DNA from: Mucilaginibacter flavus
GTDB taxonomy: Bacteria > Bacteroidota > Bacteroidia > Sphingobacteriales > Sphingobacteriaceae
Direction of reading: 5' to 3'
NCBI RefSeq assembly: GCF_030409315.1
Contig: NZ_JAUFPS010000041.1
Span: 248,001-312,000 of the forward strand
Length of the DNA: 64,000 nt
Position 1 is the stretch's first letter; each line of letters starts with the position of its first letter. A program made the translations under genes and the position numbers. The notes beneath the pieces are model-generated. The model did no database searches and was not told where the DNA came from. It was given only the letters and a program-made list of their open reading frames with translations. This document shows, in pieces, positions 17,084 to 25,166 of this stretch.

Positions 17084-17823
17084 TAGTCCCTTTTTAAGTG
17101 GATACCGTAAATAACCTGGAAGCCGTGGTATTTTTCGTAAACGTGCAGGGCGTTTGCAGCCTCATAAAACGAGCGCATGCTATCGTCAATTTTAATTTCC
17201 TGTTGGGCTACCAGGTAAAAACCGTTGCTGGTTAAAATATCTTTAATGGTATAAATAGGATGCACATAGTTGCGTACCGCCATTAAAGTATTATCATGGG
17301 TAAAAGTACGTTTGCCGCCAAAGGCCAGGGTATGGGGATGGAAATCGGTAATGATAATTTCGCCGCCAGGTTTTAATAAACGCGTCCACGCGATTAAGGC
17401 TTCTTCAATATTTTCGATATGGGCCACGGTAAGCGTCGAAACAATTACATCAAAAGAAGCATCAGGAATATTGGAAAACAGGTTATCGGTAATCTGGCTG
17501 ATATGGCCGGCCGGGTATTTCTCTTTCAGTTTTTGCAACATCCCGCCAGATACATCAAAGCCGGTAAGGCTTGCCGGTTGTTTGCTGAAAATAGCCGGCC
17601 ATTGTCTGCCGGTACCGCATCCAATATCCGCAACGTGTTTGCCATCTATTTTAACTTCTTCAATTAAACCGGCAAATAACTTTTCATCAAGATGCAGCAT
17701 TAAGTTGCCGGGCTGCATATCATAATCGCTCGCCCAAAGATCGTAGGCCTCTACTACGCTTTTTTCGGTAACGGTAGGATGGTTTACCTTGCTTTTAATA
17801 TAATTTTTAATGGTAGCCAGCAT
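17083..17823 (-). CDS. Class I SAM-dependent methyltransferase
   Basis: 246 aa from the ATG at 17823 (MLATIKNYIKSKVNHPTV). Twenty-six upstream codons are open but unlike the family. SAM motif I is HVADIGCGTGRQWPAI (about residue 68 on), then LTGFDVSGGML, and a post-I motif FDVIVSTLTVAHIENIEEAL; the C-terminus carries a GFYLVAQQEIKIDD strand. UbiE/COQ5-like small-molecule methyltransferase, target unknown. It is the first gene of the minus-strand unit and shares a 182-bp divergent promoter region with the radical SAM operon. Confidence 0.88.
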   Translation of the reverse strand: MLATIKNYIKSKVNHPTVTEKSVVEAYDLWASDYDMQPGNLMLHLDEKLFAGLIEEVKIDGKHVADIGCGTGRQWPAIFSKQPASLTGFDVSGGMLQKLKEKYPAGHISQITDNLFSNIPDASFDVIVSTLTVAHIENIEEALIAWTRLLKPGGEIIITDFHPHTLAFGGKRTFTHDNTLMAVRNYVHPIYTIKDILTSNGFYLVAQQEIKIDDSMRSFYEAANALHVYEKYHGFQVIYGIHLKRD

Positions 17824-18005
17824 AGTACAGGTTTTATAGCAATAACGAATGACAATGCCCCGGGGTTGCCCGGTGTTTTTATTATTAAGCAAGGCAACCA
17901 CCGGTAAATAATGCCCGTAGTGTATTATGAATAGTTTAATTGTTGATCTGGGTTTGGGCGCGGTGGGGGTAACAGCCCATCGCTTACCATAAAAACCGAT
18001 ATTTT

Positions 18006-19505
18006 ATGAATAAGATACTACTCTACAATCCTAAAAGCGCAAATGCCAAGTACCGCATTCCTAATTCTATTTTAAACATAGCGGCATCTGTTGATGGCAA
18101 ATACGAATGGGTAATTGTAGATGGTAATTGCGAGGCCGATGCCTGGAAAAAGATAGAAAGCTATTTAAAAACCGGCGAATTTGGTTACCTGGGTTTCACG
18201 GTAATGCCTGGGCCGCAGTTAAAGGAGGCTTTGCCAATATCAAAAGCTATTAAAGAAAAATATCCGCGTACTACCATGATCTGGGGGGGGTATTTTCCAT
18301 CAAACCAGCCTAAAGCGGTTTTAGATTCGGGCTATGTTGATTTTATCATTAACGGCCCCGGTGATAACGCTTTTCCTAAACTGATAGATGCACTTGAAAA
18401 GCACCAGCCGTATGAGTTTATTAAAAACCTGATTTACAAGGTAGATGGAAAGATCACCAAAACCATTAAAGAAGATCTTTTAGATCAGGATTCGCTACCG
18501 CCCTTGCCTTACGATAAGTTGGGCAACTTTTATCCGCTGCAAAAATTCCTGGGCAAAACCTATTTGGGGGAGCATACGATGGCATATCACTCCAGTATCG
18601 GTTGCCCGTTCACCTGCTCATTTTGCGCGGTGGTACCTATTTATGAGGCTCGCTGGAAAGCAAAATCGGCGCAAAACGTGTACAAGGATGTTAAATACAT
18701 CAAGGATAAATACGGCGCGGATGCTATTGAGTTTCATGATAATAACTTTTTTGTATCGGAAAAACGCGCCGTTGAATTTGCCAAATTGATAGAACCCGAA
18801 AATATGACATGGTGGGGCATGGCCCGCATTGATACCATGGATAAGTTTAAGGATAGCTCGCTGGAGGCTATCCGTCGATCTGGTTGTAAGTGTATCTTTT
18901 TTGGTGCCGAAAGTGGCAACGATGAGGTTCTGTTGCAGATGGACAAAGGCGGTACCCAAACCGGAGAACAGATCATTCGTTTTGCCGAGCGGTTGAAGAA
19001 ATTTGATATTATCCCGGAATATTCGTTTGTGTTAGGTACTCCGGCGTCATCGCCAGAGAAAGTACAGGCACAGATTGACTTTGATATTAACTTTATAAAA
19101 AAAGTGAAAGCGGTGAACCCCAACACCGAGATTGTGATTTACACCTACACGCCGGTACCAACAGAAGGCTCGGAGTTGTTTAGACAGGTGGAGGCCGAGG
19201 GTTTTAAATACCCGCAAACACTCGACGACTGGGTAAGCCCGGCCTGGGAAAGTTTCGACCTGCGAAAAAACCCTTTGACACCCTGGCTAACCGCCGATAT
19301 GATAGATAAGATAAGGAATTTTGAAACCGTGCTTAACGGTGTATACCCAACGGTTACCGATATTAAGCTGAATGAGCTGAAAAGAAAGGCCATTAAGTTT
19401 GTATCAACCATCCGCTACAAGGCAAACCTGTATAAATATCCTTACGAAATAAAACTGCTGCAAAGGCTGTGGGAGTATCGCCAGCCGGAGATCCAGGGAT
19501 TTTAA
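18006..19505 (+). CDS. Cobalamin-binding radical SAM protein (class B type)
   Basis: 499 aa. An N-terminal B12-binding-like Rossmann domain (about 1-150; FGYLGFTVMPGPQL, MIWGGYFPSNQP) is followed by a radical SAM barrel with GCPFTCSFC, cysteines at about 200, 204 and 207 in CxxxCxxC spacing for the [4Fe-4S] cluster. The C-terminal part (KRKAIKFVSTIRYKANLYKYP) matches related methylases and ring-modifying enzymes. The canonical DxHxxG cobalamin ligand is not seen, as in many of this class. Reaction unknown. First gene of a five-gene tightly packed operon (gaps 6, 3, 6 and -4 nt). Confidence 0.9.
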   Translation: MNKILLYNPKSANAKYRIPNSILNIAASVDGKYEWVIVDGNCEADAWKKIESYLKTGEFGYLGFTVMPGPQLKEALPISKAIKEKYPRTTMIWGGYFPSNQPKAVLDSGYVDFIINGPGDNAFPKLIDALEKHQPYEFIKNLIYKVDGKITKTIKEDLLDQDSLPPLPYDKLGNFYPLQKFLGKTYLGEHTMAYHSSIGCPFTCSFCAVVPIYEARWKAKSAQNVYKDVKYIKDKYGADAIEFHDNNFFVSEKRAVEFAKLIEPENMTWWGMARIDTMDKFKDSSLEAIRRSGCKCIFFGAESGNDEVLLQMDKGGTQTGEQIIRFAERLKKFDIIPEYSFVLGTPASSPEKVQAQIDFDINFIKKVKAVNPNTEIVIYTYTPVPTEGSELFRQVEAEGFKYPQTLDDWVSPAWESFDLRKNPLTPWLTADMIDKIRNFETVLNGVYPTVTDIKLNELKRKAIKFVSTIRYKANLYKYPYEIKLLQRLWEYRQPEIQGF

Positions 19506-19511
19506 CTGATT

Positions 19512-20264
19512 ATGCAATTGAAGAATACTGTAACTGATATTACCCCCAACAACAGTGCAACTGCAACAGAAGCATTTGAAGAAATGTACGTTGCCGTGCG
19601 CGATAAGGAAGGGCGTTTATACACCGATAAGCAGCTTGCCAGGCTGCCGGATATAGAAGCAGGTCATCGATATTATAAAGAGTGGAAATTAAGAAAACAT
19701 TCGGCCGCGCAGTTGATCGCTTTTCTTGAAAAACGGCACCGTGCCCTGAATATACTGGAGGTGGGTTGTGGTAACGGCTGGCTTTCAGCTAAGCTTGCAG
19801 CCATTCCCAATGCCAAAGTAACCGGTATTGACCCCAATCGGATAGAGATTGACCAGGCTAAACGGGTTTTTAAAAAATCCAACCTGAAATTTATACATAG
19901 CGCGTTTAATGCAGATAGTTTTGAAAAGGGAGTAAAGTTTGATGTGATTGTTTTTGCCGCTTCTATCCAATATTTCCCTGTATTGAAAGATGTTATGAAA
20001 AATGCCTTCGCGCTACTTAACGAGGATGGTAGGGTACACATAATAGATACCCATTTTTACCATGCCGCCGAACTTGAAGTAGCTGGCGAACGAAGCCTTG
20101 GCTATTTCGCTGCTTTGGGGTACCCACAAATGGCACAATATTATTTTCATCATTTATTGAAGGATGTGATGCATTTTAGGCATAAGGTGTTATATGATCC
20201 TACTACGCTGCTAAACCGGCTTAAAAGACAAGGGATTTTTTACTGGATAAAATTGAAACCCTAA
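19512..20264 (+). CDS. Class I SAM-dependent methyltransferase
   Basis: 250 aa. The first ~75 residues form an unusual leader with KEGRLYTDKQLARLPDIEAGHRYYKEW, then the methyltransferase core: NILEVGCGNGWLSAKLA (motif I), VTGIDPNRIEIDQAK and FDVIVFAASIQYF, and a C-terminal extension FHHLLKDVMHFRHKVLYD. It lies 6 nt after the B12 radical SAM gene and 3 nt before the SPASM gene, so co-translation is likely. Substrate unknown, presumably the product of the neighbouring radical SAM enzymes. Confidence 0.88.
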   Translation: MQLKNTVTDITPNNSATATEAFEEMYVAVRDKEGRLYTDKQLARLPDIEAGHRYYKEWKLRKHSAAQLIAFLEKRHRALNILEVGCGNGWLSAKLAAIPNAKVTGIDPNRIEIDQAKRVFKKSNLKFIHSAFNADSFEKGVKFDVIVFAASIQYFPVLKDVMKNAFALLNEDGRVHIIDTHFYHAAELEVAGERSLGYFAALGYPQMAQYYFHHLLKDVMHFRHKVLYDPTTLLNRLKRQGIFYWIKLKP

Positions 20265-20267
20265 GCC

Positions 20268-21317
20268 ATGAACGCACAAGCCGTATTACATACTTATAAG
20301 CGCTACCGTACCCTGCAAACGCACAGGATATCGGCCTTACCTATTGTTATTTTAATGCCTCACAGCGCTTGTAATTGCCGCTGTGTAATGTGCGATATAT
20401 GGAAGGATAACAAAAATCTAAAGCAACTGACCGAGGCGGATATCACCGGCTTACTGGCATCGTTAAAAAAACTGGGTACCAGGCAGGTGTTGATGTCTGG
20501 CGGGGAAGCTTTGCTCAATACCAACTTTTTCGCTTTATGTAAGATATTGAAATCGGCAGGCATCAGCGTAGTATTGCTTACTACAGGCTTATCTATAAAG
20601 GCCAATGCCGAAAACATTTTAAAATATGTGAGCGAAGTAATTGTATCCATTGATGGTGACGAAGCGCTGCATGACGCGATCCGAAACATTCCCAACGCCT
20701 TTAGAAAACTAAAAGAAGGGGTGGAGCATATCAAAACACTAAACCCGGCTTATCGTATTACCGGGCGTACGGTAATTCATCGACTTAACTTTCGCAACTG
20801 GCCGGCTATTATCAACGAAGTCAAAAAGATGGGCCTTAATCAGGTAAGCTTTTTACCTGCCGATGTAAGCAGCCACGCCTTTAACCGCCAGCAAGCCTGG
20901 GAAGAACCCAAGCAGCACGAGATCCTGATATCGGAAAATGAACTGCCCGAACTTAAGGAAGTTATCAATGAGCTATACATCCGCTTTGAACAGGAGTTTG
21001 ATAACCGGTTTATTGCGGAGAGCCGGGAAAAGATCATGGATGTCTATAATTATTACGCGGCTTTTTATCAGTTAAATGCTTTCCCCTTTAAAAAGTGTAA
21101 CGCGCCGTGGGTATCTACCGTGGTAGAGGCTGATGGCACCGTGCGGCCTTGTTTTTTTATGGATTCGATGGGGAATATCAGGGATAAATCGCTGCATGAA
21201 ATTCTGAATAGCCCGGAGGCAATCAATTTCAGGCGCACGTTGAATACCTCGACCAACCCAACCTGTGTAAAATGCGTTTGTTCGCTTAATCTTTCACCTT
21301 TAACTCACCTGTCTTAA
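20268..21317 (+). CDS. Radical SAM protein with SPASM-like C-terminal domain
   Basis: 349 aa. SACNCRCVMC carries the CxxxCxxC cluster ligands at about residues 35, 39 and 42, and MSGGEALL is the GGE motif. The C-terminal region has KKCNAPWVSTVVEADGTVRPCFFMDSMGNI and a final CVKC, typical of SPASM/twitch domains that bind an auxiliary Fe-S cluster. Members modify peptides or small molecules (e.g. RiPP maturases, dehydrogenases). No short precursor-peptide frame lies in the operon, so a non-peptide substrate is more likely, though not proven. Confidence 0.9.
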   Translation: MNAQAVLHTYKRYRTLQTHRISALPIVILMPHSACNCRCVMCDIWKDNKNLKQLTEADITGLLASLKKLGTRQVLMSGGEALLNTNFFALCKILKSAGISVVLLTTGLSIKANAENILKYVSEVIVSIDGDEALHDAIRNIPNAFRKLKEGVEHIKTLNPAYRITGRTVIHRLNFRNWPAIINEVKKMGLNQVSFLPADVSSHAFNRQQAWEEPKQHEILISENELPELKEVINELYIRFEQEFDNRFIAESREKIMDVYNYYAAFYQLNAFPFKKCNAPWVSTVVEADGTVRPCFFMDSMGNIRDKSLHEILNSPEAINFRRTLNTSTNPTCVKCVCSLNLSPLTHLS

Positions 21318-21323
21318 TTATAT

Positions 21324-22796
21324 ATGGAGCAGTTGAATAACATATTGTTTACCCACTCTTATTTTTTAAGGTTTGATCCTAAGCAATGGGCTATTGGGCA
21401 ACCTTATGCGCCACTGGGTACTTTGTATGCCGCGTCGAACATGCGGATGTACGATTACCAGGTTTCGTTTTTTGATAATATGTTTAGCCATAGCGCCAAT
21501 GATGTAGTACCGCTTATTGAAAAGCTAAAACCCGGCTTTTTTGTGATCTATGATGATGGATTTAACTACCTCACCAAAATGTGCCTCACCAACATGCGCG
21601 AGGCAGCTTTTGACATGTGTAAGCTGGCTAAACAGCGAGGATGTACCGTCATTGTTTCCAGCTCCGACTCTACAGATCGCTACAAAGAATACCTGCAAGA
21701 AGGTGCCGACTATGTAATTATCGGCGAAGCAGAGCAAACGCTACTGGAGCTGACTAACACTATCAAAAACGGTGTTACCGATGTTTCAAACATACAGGGG
21801 CTGGCATACCATCAAAATGACTTTCCTTTAAAAACCCCAGCGCGCCCTGTTTTAAAAGACCTCGATAGTTTGCCACTACCAGCCTGGGATTTGGTTGATA
21901 TTACCCCTTACCGGGAAAGCTGGCTGAGCCATGCCGGTTATTTTTCGATGAATGTGGGCACAACACGTGGTTGTCCTTTTAAATGTAACTGGTGTGCAAA
22001 GCCTATTTATGGTAACCGCTATAATTCGCGCAGTCCGCAAAATGTGATCAAGGAGCTAAAGCTAATGAAGCAGATGTTCAATATGGATCATATCTGGTTT
22101 TGTGATGACATTTTTGGATTGAAGCCGGGCTGGGTAAAAGAGTTTGCCGCCCTGGTAAAAAAGGAGGGATTAAAACTGAGGTACAAGATCCAGTCGCGGG
22201 CCGATTTATTGTTGGATAATGAAGAGGTGCTGGCAATGGCGTCATCAGGTTGCGAAAACGTATGGATAGGTGCTGAAAGTGGTTCGCAACGGATACTGGA
22301 CGCGATGGATAAGGGAACGACCATTGAGCAGATTGGTACCGCTACCAAACTGATGAAAAAGCACGATATTAAACCATCGTTCTTTATCCAGTTTGGCTAT
22401 CCCGGCGAAACCCGGGAAGACATTGGTTTAACCATCAGCATGATTAATGACCTGTTGCCACACGAAATAGGGATCTCAGTATCGTACCCACTACCCGGCA
22501 CTTTATTTTTTGAAAAAGTAAAAGCCGATCTACTGCAAAAAACAAACTGGACCGATAGCGATGAAATGGCTTTGATGTTTAAAAATACCTTCACGCCGGC
22601 TTACTACAAGCAACTGCACAGGTATGTTCATCAAAACTACCACGCTCATTTAGCTAAATATAACCTGCTTAAGTTATTAAAAGACCCGTTCAAACCCAAC
22701 GTGAAACGGTTGCGCAAAGCGGCATCGTTTTTATACCATGCTCCGGCAACTTTAATAGAAGGGTTTAAGTTAGATAAACTGGAAAAGACGATATGA
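21324..22796 (+). CDS. Cobalamin-binding radical SAM protein (class B type)
   Basis: 490 aa. N-terminal B12-binding domain (about 1-150; GQPYAPLGTLYAASNMRMY, DYVIIGEAEQTLLEL), then a radical SAM barrel with RGCPFKCNWC, cysteines at about 217, 221 and 224. NVWIGAESGSQRILDAMDKG and FFIQFGYPGE are standard later motifs. It is a paralogue of the gene at 18006 in layout but clearly diverged. The 3' end overlaps the next methyltransferase start by 4 nt. Reaction unknown; class B enzymes commonly methylate unactivated carbon or rearrange rings. Confidence 0.9.
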   Translation: MEQLNNILFTHSYFLRFDPKQWAIGQPYAPLGTLYAASNMRMYDYQVSFFDNMFSHSANDVVPLIEKLKPGFFVIYDDGFNYLTKMCLTNMREAAFDMCKLAKQRGCTVIVSSSDSTDRYKEYLQEGADYVIIGEAEQTLLELTNTIKNGVTDVSNIQGLAYHQNDFPLKTPARPVLKDLDSLPLPAWDLVDITPYRESWLSHAGYFSMNVGTTRGCPFKCNWCAKPIYGNRYNSRSPQNVIKELKLMKQMFNMDHIWFCDDIFGLKPGWVKEFAALVKKEGLKLRYKIQSRADLLLDNEEVLAMASSGCENVWIGAESGSQRILDAMDKGTTIEQIGTATKLMKKHDIKPSFFIQFGYPGETREDIGLTISMINDLLPHEIGISVSYPLPGTLFFEKVKADLLQKTNWTDSDEMALMFKNTFTPAYYKQLHRYVHQNYHAHLAKYNLLKLLKDPFKPNVKRLRKAASFLYHAPATLIEGFKLDKLEKTI

Positions 22797-23608
22797 ATCA
22801 GTCTGTTATGTTAGGTAATGAAACGGATGCTTCGGATGCTTTCAGCAGGCAGTCGGTGGTGTTTGATGAAATTTATTCTACCAATACCATTATCAATTAC
22901 AAACGGGGGCGGGTTAGGGAGCATGTTATGCAATACCTTAAACCAGGCAGTAAAATATTAGAACTGAACAGCGGTACCGGCGAGGATGCCATCTATTTTG
23001 CGCAACAAGGTCATCACGTGCATGCTACCGACGTATCGACAGGTATGCAAGGTGTTTTAAGCCAGAAATCAGAACCTTACCGGGATTTGATCAGTTTTGA
23101 AACCTGTTCCTATACCCAATTAGATCAGCTCAAAAATCAAGGTCCGTATGATTATATTTTTTCCAATTTCGGTGGCCTTAATTGCACCGGCGAACTGGAA
23201 AAAGTGCTGCTTTCTTTTGATACCCTCCTTAAACCCGGTGGGAAAGTAGCCATGGTTATTATTCCGCCTTTTTGCCTTTGGGAAACGCTGTTGATATTTA
23301 AAGGCAAATTTAAAACTGCTACGAGGCGTTTTTTTGCCGGCAAGGGCAGAACAGCGCACATTGAAGGCTCGTATTTTAAATGTTTTTATTATAAACCGTC
23401 TTTTATTATCAATACGTTACATAAATCATTTAATGTATTGGGCGTAGAAGGGTTGTGTACTATCGTCCCACCGTCATACATAGAAGGTTTTGCCGAAAAG
23501 CACCCCAAAGCATATAGTTTTCTGAAAGCAAAGGAAGATCGCTTAAAAAGTAGCTGGCCCTGGAAATATATGGGCGATTATTTTGTTATCTCTTTACAGA
23601 AGAGATAA
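22793..23608 (+). CDS. Class I SAM-dependent methyltransferase
   Basis: 271 aa. Motif I is KILELNSGTGEDAIYFAQQG, then VHATDVSTGMQ and YDYIFSNFGGLNCT, matching class I methyltransferases; the C-terminal half (FFAGKGRTAHIEGSYFKCFYY, PSYIEGFAEKHPKA) is family-specific. Start overlaps the stop of the B12 radical SAM gene (ATGA). It is the last gene of the packed operon; the transporter follows after 55 nt. Together with the genes at 17083 and 19512 it gives three methyltransferases in 6.5 kb. Confidence 0.88.
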   Translation: MNQSVMLGNETDASDAFSRQSVVFDEIYSTNTIINYKRGRVREHVMQYLKPGSKILELNSGTGEDAIYFAQQGHHVHATDVSTGMQGVLSQKSEPYRDLISFETCSYTQLDQLKNQGPYDYIFSNFGGLNCTGELEKVLLSFDTLLKPGGKVAMVIIPPFCLWETLLIFKGKFKTATRRFFAGKGRTAHIEGSYFKCFYYKPSFIINTLHKSFNVLGVEGLCTIVPPSYIEGFAEKHPKAYSFLKAKEDRLKSSWPWKYMGDYFVISLQKR

Positions 23609-23663
23609 TCCAAATCTAACTTTATTAAGCTTTATAAATTACCTTTACAGTTAATTAAAGCTG

Positions 23664-24542
23664 ATGTTTAAAAAGATTTTACCGGGGCTGTTATTTAGTA
23701 TTCTTTGGGCTACCGGCTCTGTAGCGGTAAAATTTGGTATCCATTCCGCGGATGCACTCATGTTGGCCAGCGTAAGGTTTATTTGTACGGGTTTAATTTT
23801 CGGTCCTATCTTCGCATTCTTCAGAAAAGAACGCTTCTGGCCTTTAAAAAGCGAATGGAAACATATCGTAATTTATGGCTTTTTATGTTCTACGCTTACG
23901 CTTGGTTCTTTCTTCGCGGCTCAGCGTTACGCATCAGCGGGTATCAGTATGTTGTTTATCGCAGTGGCTCCTTTGCTTATCGCCTTATTTTCATCAATCA
24001 TATTAAAACGCAGATTAACACGTTTTGAAATTATCGGTATGCTGGTGGCATTTTCCGGCTTGATCCTGGCTTCGGCTGCGGCGTTGCCTAATGCAAGCAT
24101 CAAACCCATAGGTATAGTTTTACTGCTCATTTACATCTTGGCCTATGCCTCAAGCAGTGTTTATTTTTCAACGCTCAATATTACTTTACCCAATATATCG
24201 TTCAATATATGGCAGGTATTTGTAGGGGGATTACTGCTCTTGCCATTTTGCCCTTTGTTTAAACAAGATCATATCCAGCATTTCGACCTTAATTTTTTCC
24301 TGTCGCTTTTTTGGTTAATTGTGGTGCTTTCATTTGTAGCCAACCAGTTATGGCTTTATCTTGTGGGGCAGGATGCGGTTACGGCCGGTACCTGGCTGTA
24401 TTTAACGCCTGTATTCGGCTATGCTTATGGTTACCTGTTGCTGGGCGAAAAAATTACCATCTATGCTATTTTAGGTACCGTACTGGTAGTTACAGGACTT
24501 GTTATCTCCAAAAGAAAAGTCACCGATAAGGGCGCCGAATAA
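23664..24542 (+). CDS. EamA family (drug/metabolite) transporter
   Basis: 292 aa with ten predicted transmembrane helices in two EamA repeats; hallmark segments are LFSILWATGSVAVKFGI at the N-terminus, SAGISMLFIAVAPLLIALFSSIILKRRLT in repeat one, and TAGTWLYLTPVFGYAYGYLLLGEKIT in repeat two. Inner-membrane exporter type. It follows the radical SAM/methyltransferase operon by 55 nt, so it may export that pathway's product, but this is inferred from position only. Confidence 0.92.
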   Translation: MFKKILPGLLFSILWATGSVAVKFGIHSADALMLASVRFICTGLIFGPIFAFFRKERFWPLKSEWKHIVIYGFLCSTLTLGSFFAAQRYASAGISMLFIAVAPLLIALFSSIILKRRLTRFEIIGMLVAFSGLILASAAALPNASIKPIGIVLLLIYILAYASSSVYFSTLNITLPNISFNIWQVFVGGLLLLPFCPLFKQDHIQHFDLNFFLSLFWLIVVLSFVANQLWLYLVGQDAVTAGTWLYLTPVFGYAYGYLLLGEKITIYAILGTVLVVTGLVISKRKVTDKGAE

Positions 24543-24699
24543 TTTTTCTCTTCTTTCAAAATAACTTCCACAGTATCATCGTTTTAAGATATCTACTAAA
24601 ACAACCGTTTCAATAATTTCAGCATTTTGGTAACCTTTTTTCAAAAAAGAAGTCTCCACCATGCAACCTTTGTTTTTTTATTGACGTCCTATAACCAAA

Positions 24700-25080
24700 A
24701 TGATCAAAGCTATTCAACTGATGGAAGATGTATTACCTCCTTTAAAAGAATTTATTGTTGATTATTGCAATCGCTATAAAATAAGGAGTGTAGACCCGCG
24801 CAGTTTATGCCTGGATACCAGTATCGATCTCGACCTGGATATTTTTGATATTGAGATAGACCTGTTCCTTGCCGATTTTGCCGATCAGTTTAATATCGAT
24901 CAATCAAAATTTACCTGGTATAAATACGGCTATCCAAAAGGCTCTACCAGGGTAAGGGTTATAAAAATGATGTTTGGTTACAATAGCACCTGGGTAAAAC
25001 AGCTGGCTCATTACTGTTACAAACCCAAATTTAAAGTGCGTAACCTACAGGATGCTGTCATCACCGGTATGCTGGTTTAA
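24700..25080 (+). CDS. DUF1493-like protein with acyl-carrier-protein-like fold
   Basis: 126 aa. Residues ~37-65 (LCLDTSIDLDLDIFDIEIDLFLADFADQFNID) resemble the acyl-carrier helix I-II region as found in DUF1493 proteins. The Ser that carries phosphopantetheine in true carriers (DSL) is absent: the site reads DIF. It is therefore unlikely to be loaded with an acyl group. The basic C-terminal part (KPKFKVRNLQDAV) follows. Monocistronic, between the EamA transporter and the GH97 gene. Function unknown. Confidence 0.65.
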   Translation: MIKAIQLMEDVLPPLKEFIVDYCNRYKIRSVDPRSLCLDTSIDLDLDIFDIEIDLFLADFADQFNIDQSKFTWYKYGYPKGSTRVRVIKMMFGYNSTWVKQLAHYCYKPKFKVRNLQDAVITGMLV

Positions 25081-25166
25081 TCCACCCCTTAAATTAATTT
25101 AATTGCTTCTTTTCGCGCTATTATCTACATTTAGGTTTTAACCATCCTCTTAAAACCTAATACGAT

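Noticed and set aside
14802..24542. RiPP (peptide natural product) reading of the radical SAM cluster
   Set aside because: No short frame with leader-core design was found in the operon or its gaps, which are only 3-6 nt within the packed part; a distant precursor cannot be excluded.
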